Origin: Bacillota bacterium
Lineage (GTDB): Bacteria > Bacillota > Clostridia > Christensenellales > Aristaeellaceae
DNA: 56,205 nucleotides
Direction of reading: 5' to 3'
Assembly (NCBI GenBank): GCA_023395615.1
Contig: JAEWYP010000038.1
Span: 1-56,205, forward strand
This document shows positions 43,656-53,050 of this stretch, piece after piece. The notes beneath the pieces were generated by a model that was not told where the DNA came from, made no database searches, and saw only the letters and a program-made list of their open reading frames with translations. Position numbers and translations under genes: made by a program. Position 1 is the first letter of the stretch. Every line of letters begins with the position of its first letter.

Positions 43656-44978
43656 CTATTTTTGGATCGCTTCTTCGGCCTCCAGCCGCCAGATGGCGGG
43701 GTCGGCGCGAAACGGCAGGCACGACAGCGCCCCGAACACGCCCAGCGCAAAGAACAGGAACGCCGCGCCGGAGCCTTTGCCAGCGCCAAAGACCATCACC
43801 AGCAGGCTTTGCGCCCCCTGCGAGGCCATCAGCGGTTCAAACACACGATCCACCAGCACACCGCCCAGCAGATACCCCACCGGAATGGTGAAAAACTGGA
43901 AGGTGTTGCGCGCCGCGTACACACGCCCCTGCATATCCGTGGGGATATGCAGCCGCAGCAGCGCGTCCAGGTTGGTGCCCATCATGGGAATCAGTATCCA
44001 GCCCAGCACCACGCCCGCGCACCAGACCGGCACGCCGCGCCCGAAAGCGAGGAAGAAGTTTTCGGTGCTCATGGAAAACAGCAGTGTGTTCAGGATCGTG
44101 CGCACCCGGCTTTTCGGCGCGGGCAGCAGCGTAACCAGCACACTGCCCAGCAGGGTCGTTAAGCCGGTTACTGTGTTTACCGCGCCCAGCGCAAACTCAC
44201 CCCCGCCCGCGCGGGACAGGAGCATCGCGGGCAGCGCCGCGTTGTACATGGAGGCGGTCAGGTTGATGACCGCCAGAAAGAGGATCAGATGAAAGATGCA
44301 GGGGTTGCTCTTTAAAAAGGTCAGCCCGGCTTTGGCGGAGCGCAGCGCCGTTTCCCGCAGCTTACCCGGTTCTTCCTCAGGCTTGGGGATACGGATCAGG
44401 CACGCCAGCGCAAGAAAGGCGACCCCGAAGGTGAACAGATCAAACCACAGCACGGCGCGCAGCCCGGCCAGCGCCAGCACCGCCGTCGCAAACGCGGGCG
44501 TAAGCATGGTAACCAGTGAATTGGAAAAGTACCGCATCCCGGCAATCCGCTGGTAATAGCGGCGCGGGGTCAGCAGGCTTGTGGCCACGTCGGAGGCTGG
44601 CTGCTGCACGGTGTTCATCAGGCCGTTCAGGGCATTGATAACGTACAGGTGTGACAGTCGTAGTTGTCCCGTGCTTAACAGCCACAGCACCGCGACCGTC
44701 GTCAGCGCCGCGAAACTGTCGCTTACCAGCATGGTGATTTTTTTGTCCCACCGGTCGCACAGGGTGCCCGCAAAAATGCTGAACACCACATACGGCGCGT
44801 AGGAGCACACCGCAAGCAGCGCGGTGCTGAGCGCCGAACCCTGTTGTTCGTAGCTCCAGACAATCAAAGCGAAACCCGTCATGGCGCTGCCCAGCGAGGA
44901 CAGCGACTGGGTGCTCCAGAGGATCAGAAATGCGCGCAACTCTTTCAGCGCGTTTTTAACGGAAGAAATATGAAACAT
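43656..44978 (-). CDS. MFS exporter, macrolide-efflux (Mef)-like
   Basis: 440 residues with about 12 membrane segments. The start LRAFLILWSTQSLSSLGSAM and GTLCDRWDKKITMLVSD (MFS motif A position between helices 2 and 3) are typical of the MFS_3/Mef group of drug exporters. Resistance is inferred, not shown: many chromosomal members have other substrates. The gene sits behind an unusually long leader with an upstream ORF and a hairpin hiding its ribosome binding site (44980-45033), an arrangement known from inducible antibiotic-resistance genes. Confidence 0.85.
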   Translation of the reverse strand: MFHISSVKNALKELRAFLILWSTQSLSSLGSAMTGFALIVWSYEQQGSALSTALLAVCSYAPYVVFSIFAGTLCDRWDKKITMLVSDSFAALTTVAVLWLLSTGQLRLSHLYVINALNGLMNTVQQPASDVATSLLTPRRYYQRIAGMRYFSNSLVTMLTPAFATAVLALAGLRAVLWFDLFTFGVAFLALACLIRIPKPEEEPGKLRETALRSAKAGLTFLKSNPCIFHLILFLAVINLTASMYNAALPAMLLSRAGGGEFALGAVNTVTGLTTLLGSVLVTLLPAPKSRVRTILNTLLFSMSTENFFLAFGRGVPVWCAGVVLGWILIPMMGTNLDALLRLHIPTDMQGRVYAARNTFQFFTIPVGYLLGGVLVDRVFEPLMASQGAQSLLVMVFGAGKGSGAAFLFFALGVFGALSCLPFRADPAIWRLEAEEAIQK

Positions 44979-45138
44979 CGGCTTTGCTTTCCTTTCGGGT
45001 TTTGGTTTTTACAAAACGGGAAAGCGCAAAGCCCAATGGGGGACGTTCAAACGGACTTATCGGTTGGCTCCGTGCAGGCTCGTCCCTTTTCAGGCCTTGC
45101 GCGGAGCGGAAGCAATGCAGAGAATCACAGAGGATCAT
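44956..45138 (-). CDS. Candidate regulatory leader ORF of the MFS gene
   Basis: 60 codons on the leader transcript, ending inside the MFS gene in another frame. Its C-terminal half (including RFVKTKTRKESK, basic and repetitive) is translated exactly across the hairpin at 44980-45033, so a ribosome moving or stalling there would open it. Weak point: AAAGG abuts the ATG with no spacer, so initiation would be inefficient or elsewhere. Confidence 0.4.
   Translation of the reverse strand: MILCDSLHCFRSAQGLKRDEPARSQPISPFERPPLGFALSRFVKTKTRKESKADVSYFFR
44980..45033 (-). promoter_or_regulatory. Hairpin masking the MFS ribosome binding site
   Basis: In the transcript GGCTTTGC pairs with GCAAAGCC, TTTCC with GGAAA, and GTTTTG with CAAAAC. 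The 3' arm (44980-45004) contains AAAGGAAAG, the MFS ribosome binding site, and ends 1 nt before the ATG at 44978. Confidence 0.65.
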
Positions 45139-45173
45139 CCTTTATAAAATGATAAGGGGTATGAAACGCAATC

Positions 45174-45202
45174 ATCCTACCACAAAATCTGGAAAGGTTC
45201 AA
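45174..45202 (-). promoter_or_regulatory. MFS promoter
   Basis: Minus strand TTGAAC (45202-45197), 17-nt spacer, TAGGAT (45179-45174). It gives a leader of about 190 nt. Confidence 0.6.
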
Positions 45203-45206
45203 CGGT

Positions 45207-45244
45207 AAAAAACCGCCCGCTCCCCGGAAATGGGGCGCGGGCGG
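45207..45244 (-). terminator. Terminator of marR-ABC operon
   Basis: On the minus strand CCGCCCGCGCCCC pairs with GGGGAGCGGGCGG (one mismatch), loop ATTTCC, followed by six T. A textbook intrinsic terminator 20 nt after the ABC stop. Confidence 0.9.
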
Positions 45245-45264
45245 CGGTGATTGAGTTGCTCGGA

Positions 45265-47139
45265 TCAGGCGACCTGTTCGAACTGGCTGTTGTACAGGTC
45301 GGCATAGAAGCCGTTCTGTTTCAACAGTTCCGCATGCGTGCCGCTCTCCACAATGTCGCCATCCCTCATCACCAGGATCAGGTCCGCGTTCTTGATGGTG
45401 GACAGCCGGTGCGCGATCACAAACGAGGTGCGCCCCTCGGTCAGTTTGTCCATGGCGCGCTGCACGATGCGCTCGGTACGGGTATCCACAGAACTGGTCG
45501 CCTCATCCAATATCAGCAGCGGCGCGTTCTGGATCATCGCGCGGGCAATGGTAATCAGCTGTTTCTGCCCTTCGGACAGGCTGGCCTGCGCGTTGAGTAC
45601 CGTATCGTATCCCCCCGGCAGGGTGCGGATAAAGTGGTGCAGGCCAACCGCTTTGCTGGCGGCAATCACCTGTTCGTCGGTTACGTTCGGTTTGCCGTAA
45701 GCAATGTTATCCCGGATGGTGCCTTCAAACAGCCACGTATCCTGCAGCACCATACCGAACTGCTCGTGCACGTTATTGCGCGGCAGATTGTTAATGGGGG
45801 TGCCGTCCAGCAGTATCCGGCCGCCGTCCAGCTCGTAAAACCGCATCACAAGGTTGACGATGGTGGTTTTACCCGCGCCGGTGGGGCCTACGATAGCCAC
45901 CTTCTGCCCGGCTTTTACTTTGGCGGAAAAATCGTGAATGATCGTCTTATCCGGATCATAGCCGAACTTGACATGCTGGAATTCCACATCGCCGTTCACT
46001 TTGCTTAAGCAAAGCTTCTTGTCGCTCTCGTCGGACAGTTCCTTTTCGTCCAGGAAGCCCAGTACCCGCTCGCCGGCGGCAGCGGTGCGCTGCAGGTTGT
46101 TAAAGGCCTGCGCGATCTGGGACAGCGGTTGGGTAAACAGGCGTACGTACATCATAAACGCTACGATCACGCCGAAGGTGATCACCCCGTTCATCGCCAG
46201 CACCGCGCCCACAACGCATACGGCCACATAGCCAAGGTTGCCTACAAAGGTCATCAGCGGCATCATCAACCCCGAGAGGAACTGCGATTTCCACGCGCTT
46301 ACATACAGCTGCCCGTTGATGTTCTCAAAGGTGCCGCGCGCCTCCCTGCTGCCATTGTACACTTTCACCACGTTATGGCCGGTGTATACTTCCTCAATGT
46401 GGCCGTTGATGGCGCCCAAAGCGTTTTGCTGCTGGGTAAAATACTTCTGCGACTTGGTCATAATCAGCATCATCAGCACGAACCCGAGAATGCTGGTGCC
46501 GATCGCGGTCAACGCCAGAATCCAGCTGTTGATAAACATCATCACCAGCGAGCCGACCAGCATGGTAACGGAAGTTACCAGCGTAGCCACGCTCTGGTTC
46601 AGCGTTTGTCCGATCGCGTCCACGTCGTTGGTAACACGGCTTAAGATATCACCGTGGCTGGTGCTGTCAAAGTATTTCAGCGGCAGACGGTTGATCTTAT
46701 CGGCAATGTCGGTACGCATCCGTTTGGAGATGATCTGCGTAACCGTCGCCATGATATAGCTTTGCGTAAAGTTCAGCACCATCGCGCTTGCGTAGAAAAA
46801 CACCAGCACCCAGGTAATGGAGGCCACCGCGCTCAGGTCGATGGCGCCAAACACCGGCTTGCCGTTAAGCATCTGGGGCAGGCCTTTGGCGATTTCGTTG
46901 GTCAGGTTTTTCAACTGATCCGGGCCAAGAATCTGCAATACGGTTCCCGCGATGGCAGCCACCAGAGCCACGATAATCACAGGCAGGTCCTTTTTGCAGT
47001 AATGGATCAGCTTAATCATGGTTCCCTTAAAGCTTTTCGGCTTTTCCACAGGGCCCATCCCGCCCATAGGCCCGCGACCCCCGCCCATAGGCCCGCGGCC
47101 GGCTGCCGGCGCGCGATTTTGCGAATGATTTTCACTCAT
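45265..47139 (-). CDS. ABC exporter half-transporter, second subunit
   Basis: 624 residues: a Gly/Met-rich cytoplasmic tail (1-35, GPMGG repeats), six membrane helices (about 50-345) and an ATPase domain with Walker A GPTGAGKTT (418-426), signature LSEGQ (521-525, Gly replaced by Glu) and Walker B LLILDE with catalytic Glu546. Together with its partner this gives one complete ATP site (this Walker B Glu plus the partner's SGGQ) and one degenerate site, as in LmrCD/TM287-288-type multidrug exporters. Its ATG overlaps the partner's stop by 4 bp. Confidence 0.92.
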   Translation of the reverse strand: MSENHSQNRAPAAGRGPMGGGRGPMGGMGPVEKPKSFKGTMIKLIHYCKKDLPVIIVALVAAIAGTVLQILGPDQLKNLTNEIAKGLPQMLNGKPVFGAIDLSAVASITWVLVFFYASAMVLNFTQSYIMATVTQIISKRMRTDIADKINRLPLKYFDSTSHGDILSRVTNDVDAIGQTLNQSVATLVTSVTMLVGSLVMMFINSWILALTAIGTSILGFVLMMLIMTKSQKYFTQQQNALGAINGHIEEVYTGHNVVKVYNGSREARGTFENINGQLYVSAWKSQFLSGLMMPLMTFVGNLGYVAVCVVGAVLAMNGVITFGVIVAFMMYVRLFTQPLSQIAQAFNNLQRTAAAGERVLGFLDEKELSDESDKKLCLSKVNGDVEFQHVKFGYDPDKTIIHDFSAKVKAGQKVAIVGPTGAGKTTIVNLVMRFYELDGGRILLDGTPINNLPRNNVHEQFGMVLQDTWLFEGTIRDNIAYGKPNVTDEQVIAASKAVGLHHFIRTLPGGYDTVLNAQASLSEGQKQLITIARAMIQNAPLLILDEATSSVDTRTERIVQRAMDKLTEGRTSFVIAHRLSTIKNADLILVMRDGDIVESGTHAELLKQNGFYADLYNSQFEQVA

Positions 47140-48896
47140 AGGGCAAGTTCCTCCTCGCTAAGCTGCGACATGGCAATTTCACGGTAAACATCGCAGCTGG
47201 AAAGCAGTTCCCGGTGCGTACCCTGGCCGACGACGCTGCCTTCGTCCAGCACCACGATCCGATCCGCATTCATAATGGTGCCGATGCGCTGGGCCACGAT
47301 CAGGCTGGTAACGCCCGCCGTTTCTTTTTTAAGCGCCGCGCGCAGGTCGCGGTCGGTCTGGTAATCCAGGGCGGAAAAGCTGTCGTCAAAGATATAGATT
47401 TCCGGTTTACGGCATACGGCCCGCGCGATAGACAAGCGCTGTTTCTGCCCGCCGGATACATTGGTTCCGCCCTGAGCGATCTCCTCGTTGTAAGCGCCGT
47501 CCATCTTCTCCACAAAGTCTTTGCCCTGCGCAATCTCAACAGCGCGTTTCACGTCTTCTTCGGTCGCGGGGGCTTTGCCGTTATCGCCGTAGGCTACGTT
47601 GCTGGTAACCGTGCCCATAAACAACACGGCTTTTTGCGGCACATAGCCGATTTTGTTGTTAAGCGCCTCCTGCGCGTACTCCCTCACGTTTACGCCATCC
47701 ACGGTAACGGTACCCTCCGTGGCATCGAAGAAACGCGGTATCAGGTTGACCACCGTACTTTTACCGCTGCCGGTGGAGCCGATAAAGGCCACGGTTTCCC
47801 CTTTGTGGGCGGTAAAGCTTACGTCGTGCAGCACATCCTCGGACGCGCCGGGGTAACGGAAGCTTACGTGGTCAAACACCACCTCGCCGCTTTGCCCGGG
47901 CAACCCTTCGGTTTTTTTGCCCTCTGCTATCGCGGGTTCGGTTTCCAGCACCTCGTTAATGCGTTTGGCGGATACCATGGCGCGGGGCAGCAGGAAGAAA
48001 ATCATTACCAGCATCATCAGCGACATAATCACCTGCATGGCGTACGCGGAAAACACCACCATGTTGGAGAACAGCGTAAGCTTGTCCATCAGTTGCGCGC
48101 TGTTGATGAGGTATGCGCCGATCCAGTAGATGGCAAGGGTAAGCCCGCTCATAATGGCGAACAGCAGCGGCATCAGCACCGCCATGCCGCGGCTGGTAAA
48201 GAGCTGGTTCTTCGTAAGCTCCTCGTTCGCCGTTTCAAACTTGCCGTTCTGGTAGGCTTCGGCGTTGTAGGCTCGCACCACGCGCACGCCGGACAGGTTT
48301 TCCATCGTCACGCGGTTCAGGTTATCGGTCAGCACCTGCATTTTCTGGAACTTGGGCAGCACCAGCAGCAGCAGCACCGTCATCACAATCATGATTACGA
48401 CCACCGCAACACCCGTGGCCATCGTCCACTCCATGCCCTTGCCCGCAATCTTGGTAATGGCCCAGATGGCGGTAATCGGGGCTTTGATAATCAGCTGCAG
48501 CCCCATCGTAATCAAAATCTGGATCTGGGTAATGTCGTTGGTGGAGCGGGTAATCAGGCTGGCAGTGGAAAAGCGGCTGATCTCCTCCATGGAGAAGCTG
48601 TCCACCTTGTTAAACAGCAGGCTGCGAAGCCGCTGGGAAAACGAGGCGGCGATCCGCGCGGCAAAGAAACCCACGATCGTCGCGGCGGCGAAGCTGCCCA
48701 GCGCGCACAGCAGCATATAGCCGCCCTGCTGCCAGATTTCCGCCAGATCGCTTCCCGGCGTCTGCGTTAACACCGTAATGCGGCTCATATAATCCGGCAG
48801 TTTCAAATCCAGCCAGACCTGCGCCACGATAAACACCAGGCTCGCGGCTGCCTGCAGCCACTCGACAAGGCTTAAGCGCTTTAAAATCTTTAACAT
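47136..48896 (-). CDS. ABC exporter half-transporter, first subunit
   Basis: 586 residues: six membrane helices (about 15-310) followed by an ATPase domain with Walker A GSTGSGKST, intact signature VSGGQKQR and Walker B IYIFDD, in which Asp replaces the catalytic Glu. It therefore supplies the degenerate half of the heterodimer formed with the overlapping downstream gene. Start 48896: AAAGGA lies 7 nt upstream; the frame open to 48992 overlaps marR. It lies 37 nt after marR, so expression is expected to follow that regulator. Exported substrate unknown. Confidence 0.92.
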   Translation of the reverse strand: MLKILKRLSLVEWLQAAASLVFIVAQVWLDLKLPDYMSRITVLTQTPGSDLAEIWQQGGYMLLCALGSFAAATIVGFFAARIAASFSQRLRSLLFNKVDSFSMEEISRFSTASLITRSTNDITQIQILITMGLQLIIKAPITAIWAITKIAGKGMEWTMATGVAVVVIMIVMTVLLLLVLPKFQKMQVLTDNLNRVTMENLSGVRVVRAYNAEAYQNGKFETANEELTKNQLFTSRGMAVLMPLLFAIMSGLTLAIYWIGAYLINSAQLMDKLTLFSNMVVFSAYAMQVIMSLMMLVMIFFLLPRAMVSAKRINEVLETEPAIAEGKKTEGLPGQSGEVVFDHVSFRYPGASEDVLHDVSFTAHKGETVAFIGSTGSGKSTVVNLIPRFFDATEGTVTVDGVNVREYAQEALNNKIGYVPQKAVLFMGTVTSNVAYGDNGKAPATEEDVKRAVEIAQGKDFVEKMDGAYNEEIAQGGTNVSGGQKQRLSIARAVCRKPEIYIFDDSFSALDYQTDRDLRAALKKETAGVTSLIVAQRIGTIMNADRIVVLDEGSVVGQGTHRELLSSCDVYREIAMSQLSEEELAL

Positions 48897-48933
48897 ACGT
48901 CTATCCTTTCCAAACTTTCTGACCGGCGCTGCC

Positions 48934-49434
48934 TCAGTGCCGGTGCCAGAGGTGGCGGCCCTGGGCAAATGGGTCGTCCATCGCGTTTTCATCCTGCCCG
49001 TCCGGGTTTTTGTGGAGCTCGTTCGTAATCTCCGCCACGCGGCCCAGAATGCGTACCAGCTCGGTCGAATCCTGCTCGCCCAGCCTTTCCAGCATACGGG
49101 TCATATGGTTGAGCATGGCGCCGCGCTGCGCATCCGCAAATTCCTTCCCTTCCGGCGTCAATTCCACCAAAATCCTGCGCCGGTCGCTGGGGTCGATGCG
49201 GCGGGTAACAAGGCCCTTGCGCTCCAGGCTGTTCAGCGCCGCGGCGATCCGCGCGGTGCTGATGTTCATAAAGCTGCTGATTTCGTTGGGCTGCACCGGC
49301 CCTTCATGAAAGATTACATATTGCAGCACAAACCCTTCCCCACGCATGCATTCGTTGAGTTTCCGCTGTGGTCTGTCCTTATTGATCACATAAATTTTTC
49401 GGAGCAGTTCGTTTGCTAATACGTGATAATCCAT
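48934..49434 (-). CDS. MarR family transcriptional regulator
   Basis: 166 residues with a winged helix-turn-helix: PVQPNEISSFMNISTARIAAALNSLERKGLV (recognition helix) and the wing RRIDPSDRRRILVELTPEG, the DxRxxxxxLT pattern of MarR. First gene of an operon with the two ABC subunits, the usual arrangement for a repressor of a drug exporter that also represses itself. Two palindromes in and just after its promoter (49456-49467 and 49488-49498) are candidate operators. Ligand unknown. Confidence 0.92.
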   Translation of the reverse strand: MDYHVLANELLRKIYVINKDRPQRKLNECMRGEGFVLQYVIFHEGPVQPNEISSFMNISTARIAAALNSLERKGLVTRRIDPSDRRRILVELTPEGKEFADAQRGAMLNHMTRMLERLGEQDSTELVRILGRVAEITNELHKNPDGQDENAMDDPFAQGRHLWHRH

Positions 49435-49455
49435 GATAAGGCTCCCTTCGTGTCT

Positions 49456-49467
49456 TGTTCGCGAACA
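49456..49467. promoter_or_regulatory. Perfect 12-bp palindrome, candidate MarR operator 1
   Basis: TGTTCGCGAACA, just downstream of the predicted transcription start of marR. Confidence 0.55.
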
Positions 49468-49475
49468 CAGTTAGC

Positions 49476-49504
49476 AATATAATACCGTTAGATACTAATG
49501 TCAA
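49476..49504 (-). promoter_or_regulatory. marR-ABC promoter
   Basis: Minus strand TTGACA (49504-49499), 17-nt spacer, TATATT (49481-49476), near consensus and therefore in need of a repressor. Confidence 0.85.
49488..49498. promoter_or_regulatory. Candidate MarR operator 2 in promoter spacer
   Basis: TTAGATACTAA (TTAG/CTAA arms around 3 nt) fills the -35/-10 spacer; a further TTAG lies at 49471-49474. Confidence 0.45.
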
Positions 49505-49650
49505 TAGGTTTATCAAATTCTAATCTTCCCGGGTAGAAACCGTCAAGAGCTTGAGTTTACTCTCTTTTTGTGGGATAATCAAACAAGGCCATAAAAAGTG
49601 GATTGTAACAAATGGTCCATCTCACCGCCATACAGAGGGAAAAGTACGGA

Positions 49651-50166
49651 ATGACAGAGAAAAAACGGGTTTACCTGATTGCCCATCTGGACGATGTCGC
49701 CAACCGAAAACTGGACGAACTGTACGACCTGCTCCGCGCTGCGGGCCTGACCGGCGCGCAGAAAGCGGATTTCCCGCATCATATAACTCTGGGCGAATAT
49801 GATCTTTCACAGGAGGCACAGGCGCTGGCGCTTACCAAGGCGGTATGTGCGCGCACCGCGCCTTTCACCGTAGAGTTGAACCACCTCGGTCTTTTTGGAA
49901 CCAGCGTGCTGTTTGCGGGCCTGTCCGTTAACCACGAACTGCTTACGCTGCACGAAGCGCTGATGGGCACCGTCCTCTGGAAGGGCGGTGTGGAGTGGGT
50001 GGCGCACGCAACCCTGCTGATGGACGAACCCGAAGCAGTGCTGCGCGCCGTGCCAATCGCGGCGCAAGCGTTTTCCCCTATGCGTGCAACGATCGACAGC
50101 GTAGGCGTATTCGAATACGCCCCATCGAAATTACTGGCACGCTACCCTCTATCGGGAGCGCGCTGA
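49651..50166 (+). CDS. 2'-5' RNA ligase-like 2H phosphoesterase
   Basis: 171 residues with the two HxT signature motifs of the 2H superfamily: HHITLGEY (about residue 40) and WVAHATLL (about residue 118), which place two histidines across the active cleft. Members ligate or open 2',5'- and cyclic nucleotide phosphodiesters; the bacterial substrate is usually unknown. I chose the ATG at 49651 (MTEKKRVYLIAHLDD opens with the first strand; GAGGGA lies 10 nt upstream) over an in-frame ATG at 49612 without a ribosome binding site. It diverges from marR. Confidence 0.82.
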   Translation: MTEKKRVYLIAHLDDVANRKLDELYDLLRAAGLTGAQKADFPHHITLGEYDLSQEAQALALTKAVCARTAPFTVELNHLGLFGTSVLFAGLSVNHELLTLHEALMGTVLWKGGVEWVAHATLLMDEPEAVLRAVPIAAQAFSPMRATIDSVGVFEYAPSKLLARYPLSGAR

Positions 50167-50278
50167 ATCCCACAACCGGGTACCGCGAAAAAGGCGCGCC
50201 TCCGTACGTGGGAGAGCAGGCGAACGATACAACCGCCGTTACGCCCGCAAGGCGAACGAAATAAGGGGGAACCCTGAT

Positions 50279-50749
50279 TTGAGAATCCTGGTGGACGCCG
50301 ACGGCTGCCCGGTGGTGGACCTTACGATCGCCTGCGCGAAGAAGGCAAGCGTGCCGGTGCTGCTGGTTTGCGACACGGCGCATGTGCTGGAGCGCGAAGG
50401 CGCGGAAACCCTGACCGTCGATCAGGGCCCGGACAGCGCGGATTTTCGGCTGGTGAACCTGCTTCATCCGGGGGACCTGGTGGTCACGCAGGATTACGGG
50501 CTGGCCGCGATGGCGCTTGCCCGCGCCGCGCAGGTGCTGGACCAGAACGGAATGCGCTATACCGCGGATAATATCGATTCGCTGTTGCTGGCCCGGCACA
50601 CCGCGCGCAAAATCCGCATGGGTGGCGGGCGGCTGAAAGGCCCCGCGAAGCGCACCCGCGAGCAGGACGACGCTTTTGAGCGGACGATAACGGAGATGCT
50701 TCGGCAGAATCTTACCGATTCGAAGCCCACGAATTCCTCCGCGCGCTGA
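50279..50749 (+). CDS. YaiI/YqxD family protein (DUF188)
   Basis: 156 residues, single DUF188 domain (PIN-like fold, function not established). It opens RILVDADGCPVV, matching the family's DADACPV start, and contains VTQDYGLAAMALA and the basic GGGRLKGPAKRTREQD segment near the C-terminus, all conserved in the family. TTG start at 50279 with AAGGGGGA 8 nt upstream. Same direction as the 2H phosphoesterase, 112 nt apart. Confidence 0.9.
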   Translation: MRILVDADGCPVVDLTIACAKKASVPVLLVCDTAHVLEREGAETLTVDQGPDSADFRLVNLLHPGDLVVTQDYGLAAMALARAAQVLDQNGMRYTADNIDSLLLARHTARKIRMGGGRLKGPAKRTREQDDAFERTITEMLRQNLTDSKPTNSSAR

Positions 50750-50764
50750 TCGCATAGAAAAAAG

Positions 50765-50815
50765 ACCGTTGAAGGAAGCCCAAAGGGAGCTTGTCCCGGG
50801 CTGGAAATCAACGGT
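50765..50815 (+). terminator. Hairpin after DUF188 gene
   Basis: Outer ACCGTTGA/TCAACGGT with an inner AGCCC/GGGCT and GGGA/TCCC stem; contains CCCAAAGGGAGCTT, also found in the repeat at 54107-54155. No clear T-run. Confidence 0.5.
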
Positions 50816-50854
50816 TGGCCTGATCGCGCGACCATTGGACAGTTTTTGATACGG

Positions 50855-50891
50855 AAAAGCGCGGGGTCGCGAATGATCGCAGGCCCCGCGC
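50855..50891 (-). terminator. Terminator of the arg operon
   Basis: GCGCGGGG/CCCCGCGC stem (50859-50866, 50884-50891), followed on the minus strand by TTTT, 16 nt from the argF stop. Confidence 0.8.
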
Positions 50892-50907
50892 CTTTCTGTA
50901 TCCCATT

Positions 50908-51818
<911 letters not shown>

Positions 51819-51822
<4 letters not shown>

Positions 51823-52988
51823 TTGCCCAGCTCCTCCTTGATGATGTCCACGGCTTCTTCCAGCGCGTCCCACGGGATGGTCAGCGGCGGCAGCAGGCGC
51901 AGTTTGTTTTTCGCGGTCAGGCACACCACGCCGCGCTCCAGCAGCGCCTTCACCAGTTTTTTCGGATCTTTATCGCTTTCCACGCCCAGCATCAGCCCGC
52001 GGCCGGATACGCTTTTCACGTTGTCCAGTTCGCTCAGCTCCGCGGCGATATACTTGCCCTTGCGTTTCACCTCGGCAAGCAGGTCGTCGGTCAGCTGCTT
52101 TTGCACTGCCAGCGCCGCCGCCGCGCAAACCGGGTTGCCGCCGAAGGTGGAGCCGTGGCTGCCGGGGCCCAGCGTGTCCTTTACTTTTTCGCCCAGCAGG
52201 CACACGCCCATGGGCAGGCCGCCCGCCAGCCCCTTGGCGGTGGTGGCGATATCCGGCATCCAGTCATACCGCTGGTAGCTGAAAAGCGTGCCTGTGCGGC
52301 CGTTGCCGGTCTGCACCTCGTCCACAATCATCAGGATGTCACGTTCGGCGGTCATATCCCGCACCGCCTGCAGGTATTCGCGGGTCAGCGGCTCCACGCC
52401 GCCCTCGCCCTGCACGGTTTCCAGCATCACGGCGCAGACCGGCTGCGTGTCCAGCAGAGTTTTCAACCCTTCCGCATCGCCCGGTTCCGCGTAGGCGAAC
52501 CCCTCCGGGAACGGGCCGAAATCGTGATGGAACACGTCCTGCCCGGTAGCGGCCAGCGTAGCCAGCGTGCGGCCGTGAAAGCTGTTTTGAAGCGTTACGA
52601 TCACGGGGCGCACGTTCTCGCCATGCTTGTCGGCGCTGTATTTTCGCGCCACCTTCATGGCGCACTCGTTGGCTTCCGCGCCGGAATTGCCGAAGAACAC
52701 CCGCTTCATGCCGCTTTTTTCGCACAGCAGCTTCGCCAGCTCCGCCTGCGGGGTGGTGTAATACAGGTTGCTCACGTGGGCCAGCGCGTGGGCCTGTTCG
52801 CACACGGCCTTTTCCCACGCGGCGTTGCCATACCCCAGCACGTTCACCGCAATGCCGCTGCCCATGTCGATATACTTTTTCCCTGTTTCGTCGTACAGGT
52901 ATGCCCCTTCGCCGCGCACAAACGTAACGTCAAAGCGCGAATAGGAATTGGCAATGTACTCCGCGTACATTTTCCCGACCTTGTTCAT
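51819..52988 (-). CDS. argD: Acetylornithine aminotransferase
   Basis: 389-residue class-III PLP aminotransferase converting N-acetylglutamate semialdehyde to N-acetylornithine with glutamate as donor. It shows GSGIAVNVLGY near the N-terminus, FFGNSGAEANECAMK (cofactor phosphate contact), NSFHGRTLATLAATGQ, LMIVDEVQTGNGRTG (Asp to the pyridine ring) and the Schiff-base lysine in TTAKGLAGGLPMG. GGGAGGG precedes the ATG. It lies 62 nt after argB. Confidence 0.95.
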
Positions 52989-53050
52989 GGCTTTCCCTCC
53001 CGGCGGCCCGGCGGGCCTTCCGATAAGATTTTTCCTCCGTCAGAGGCGGA

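Noticed and set aside
44984..45208. Plus-strand 74-codon frame opposite the MFS leader
   Set aside because: Antisense to a well-formed promoter/hairpin leader and without promoter or terminator of its own.
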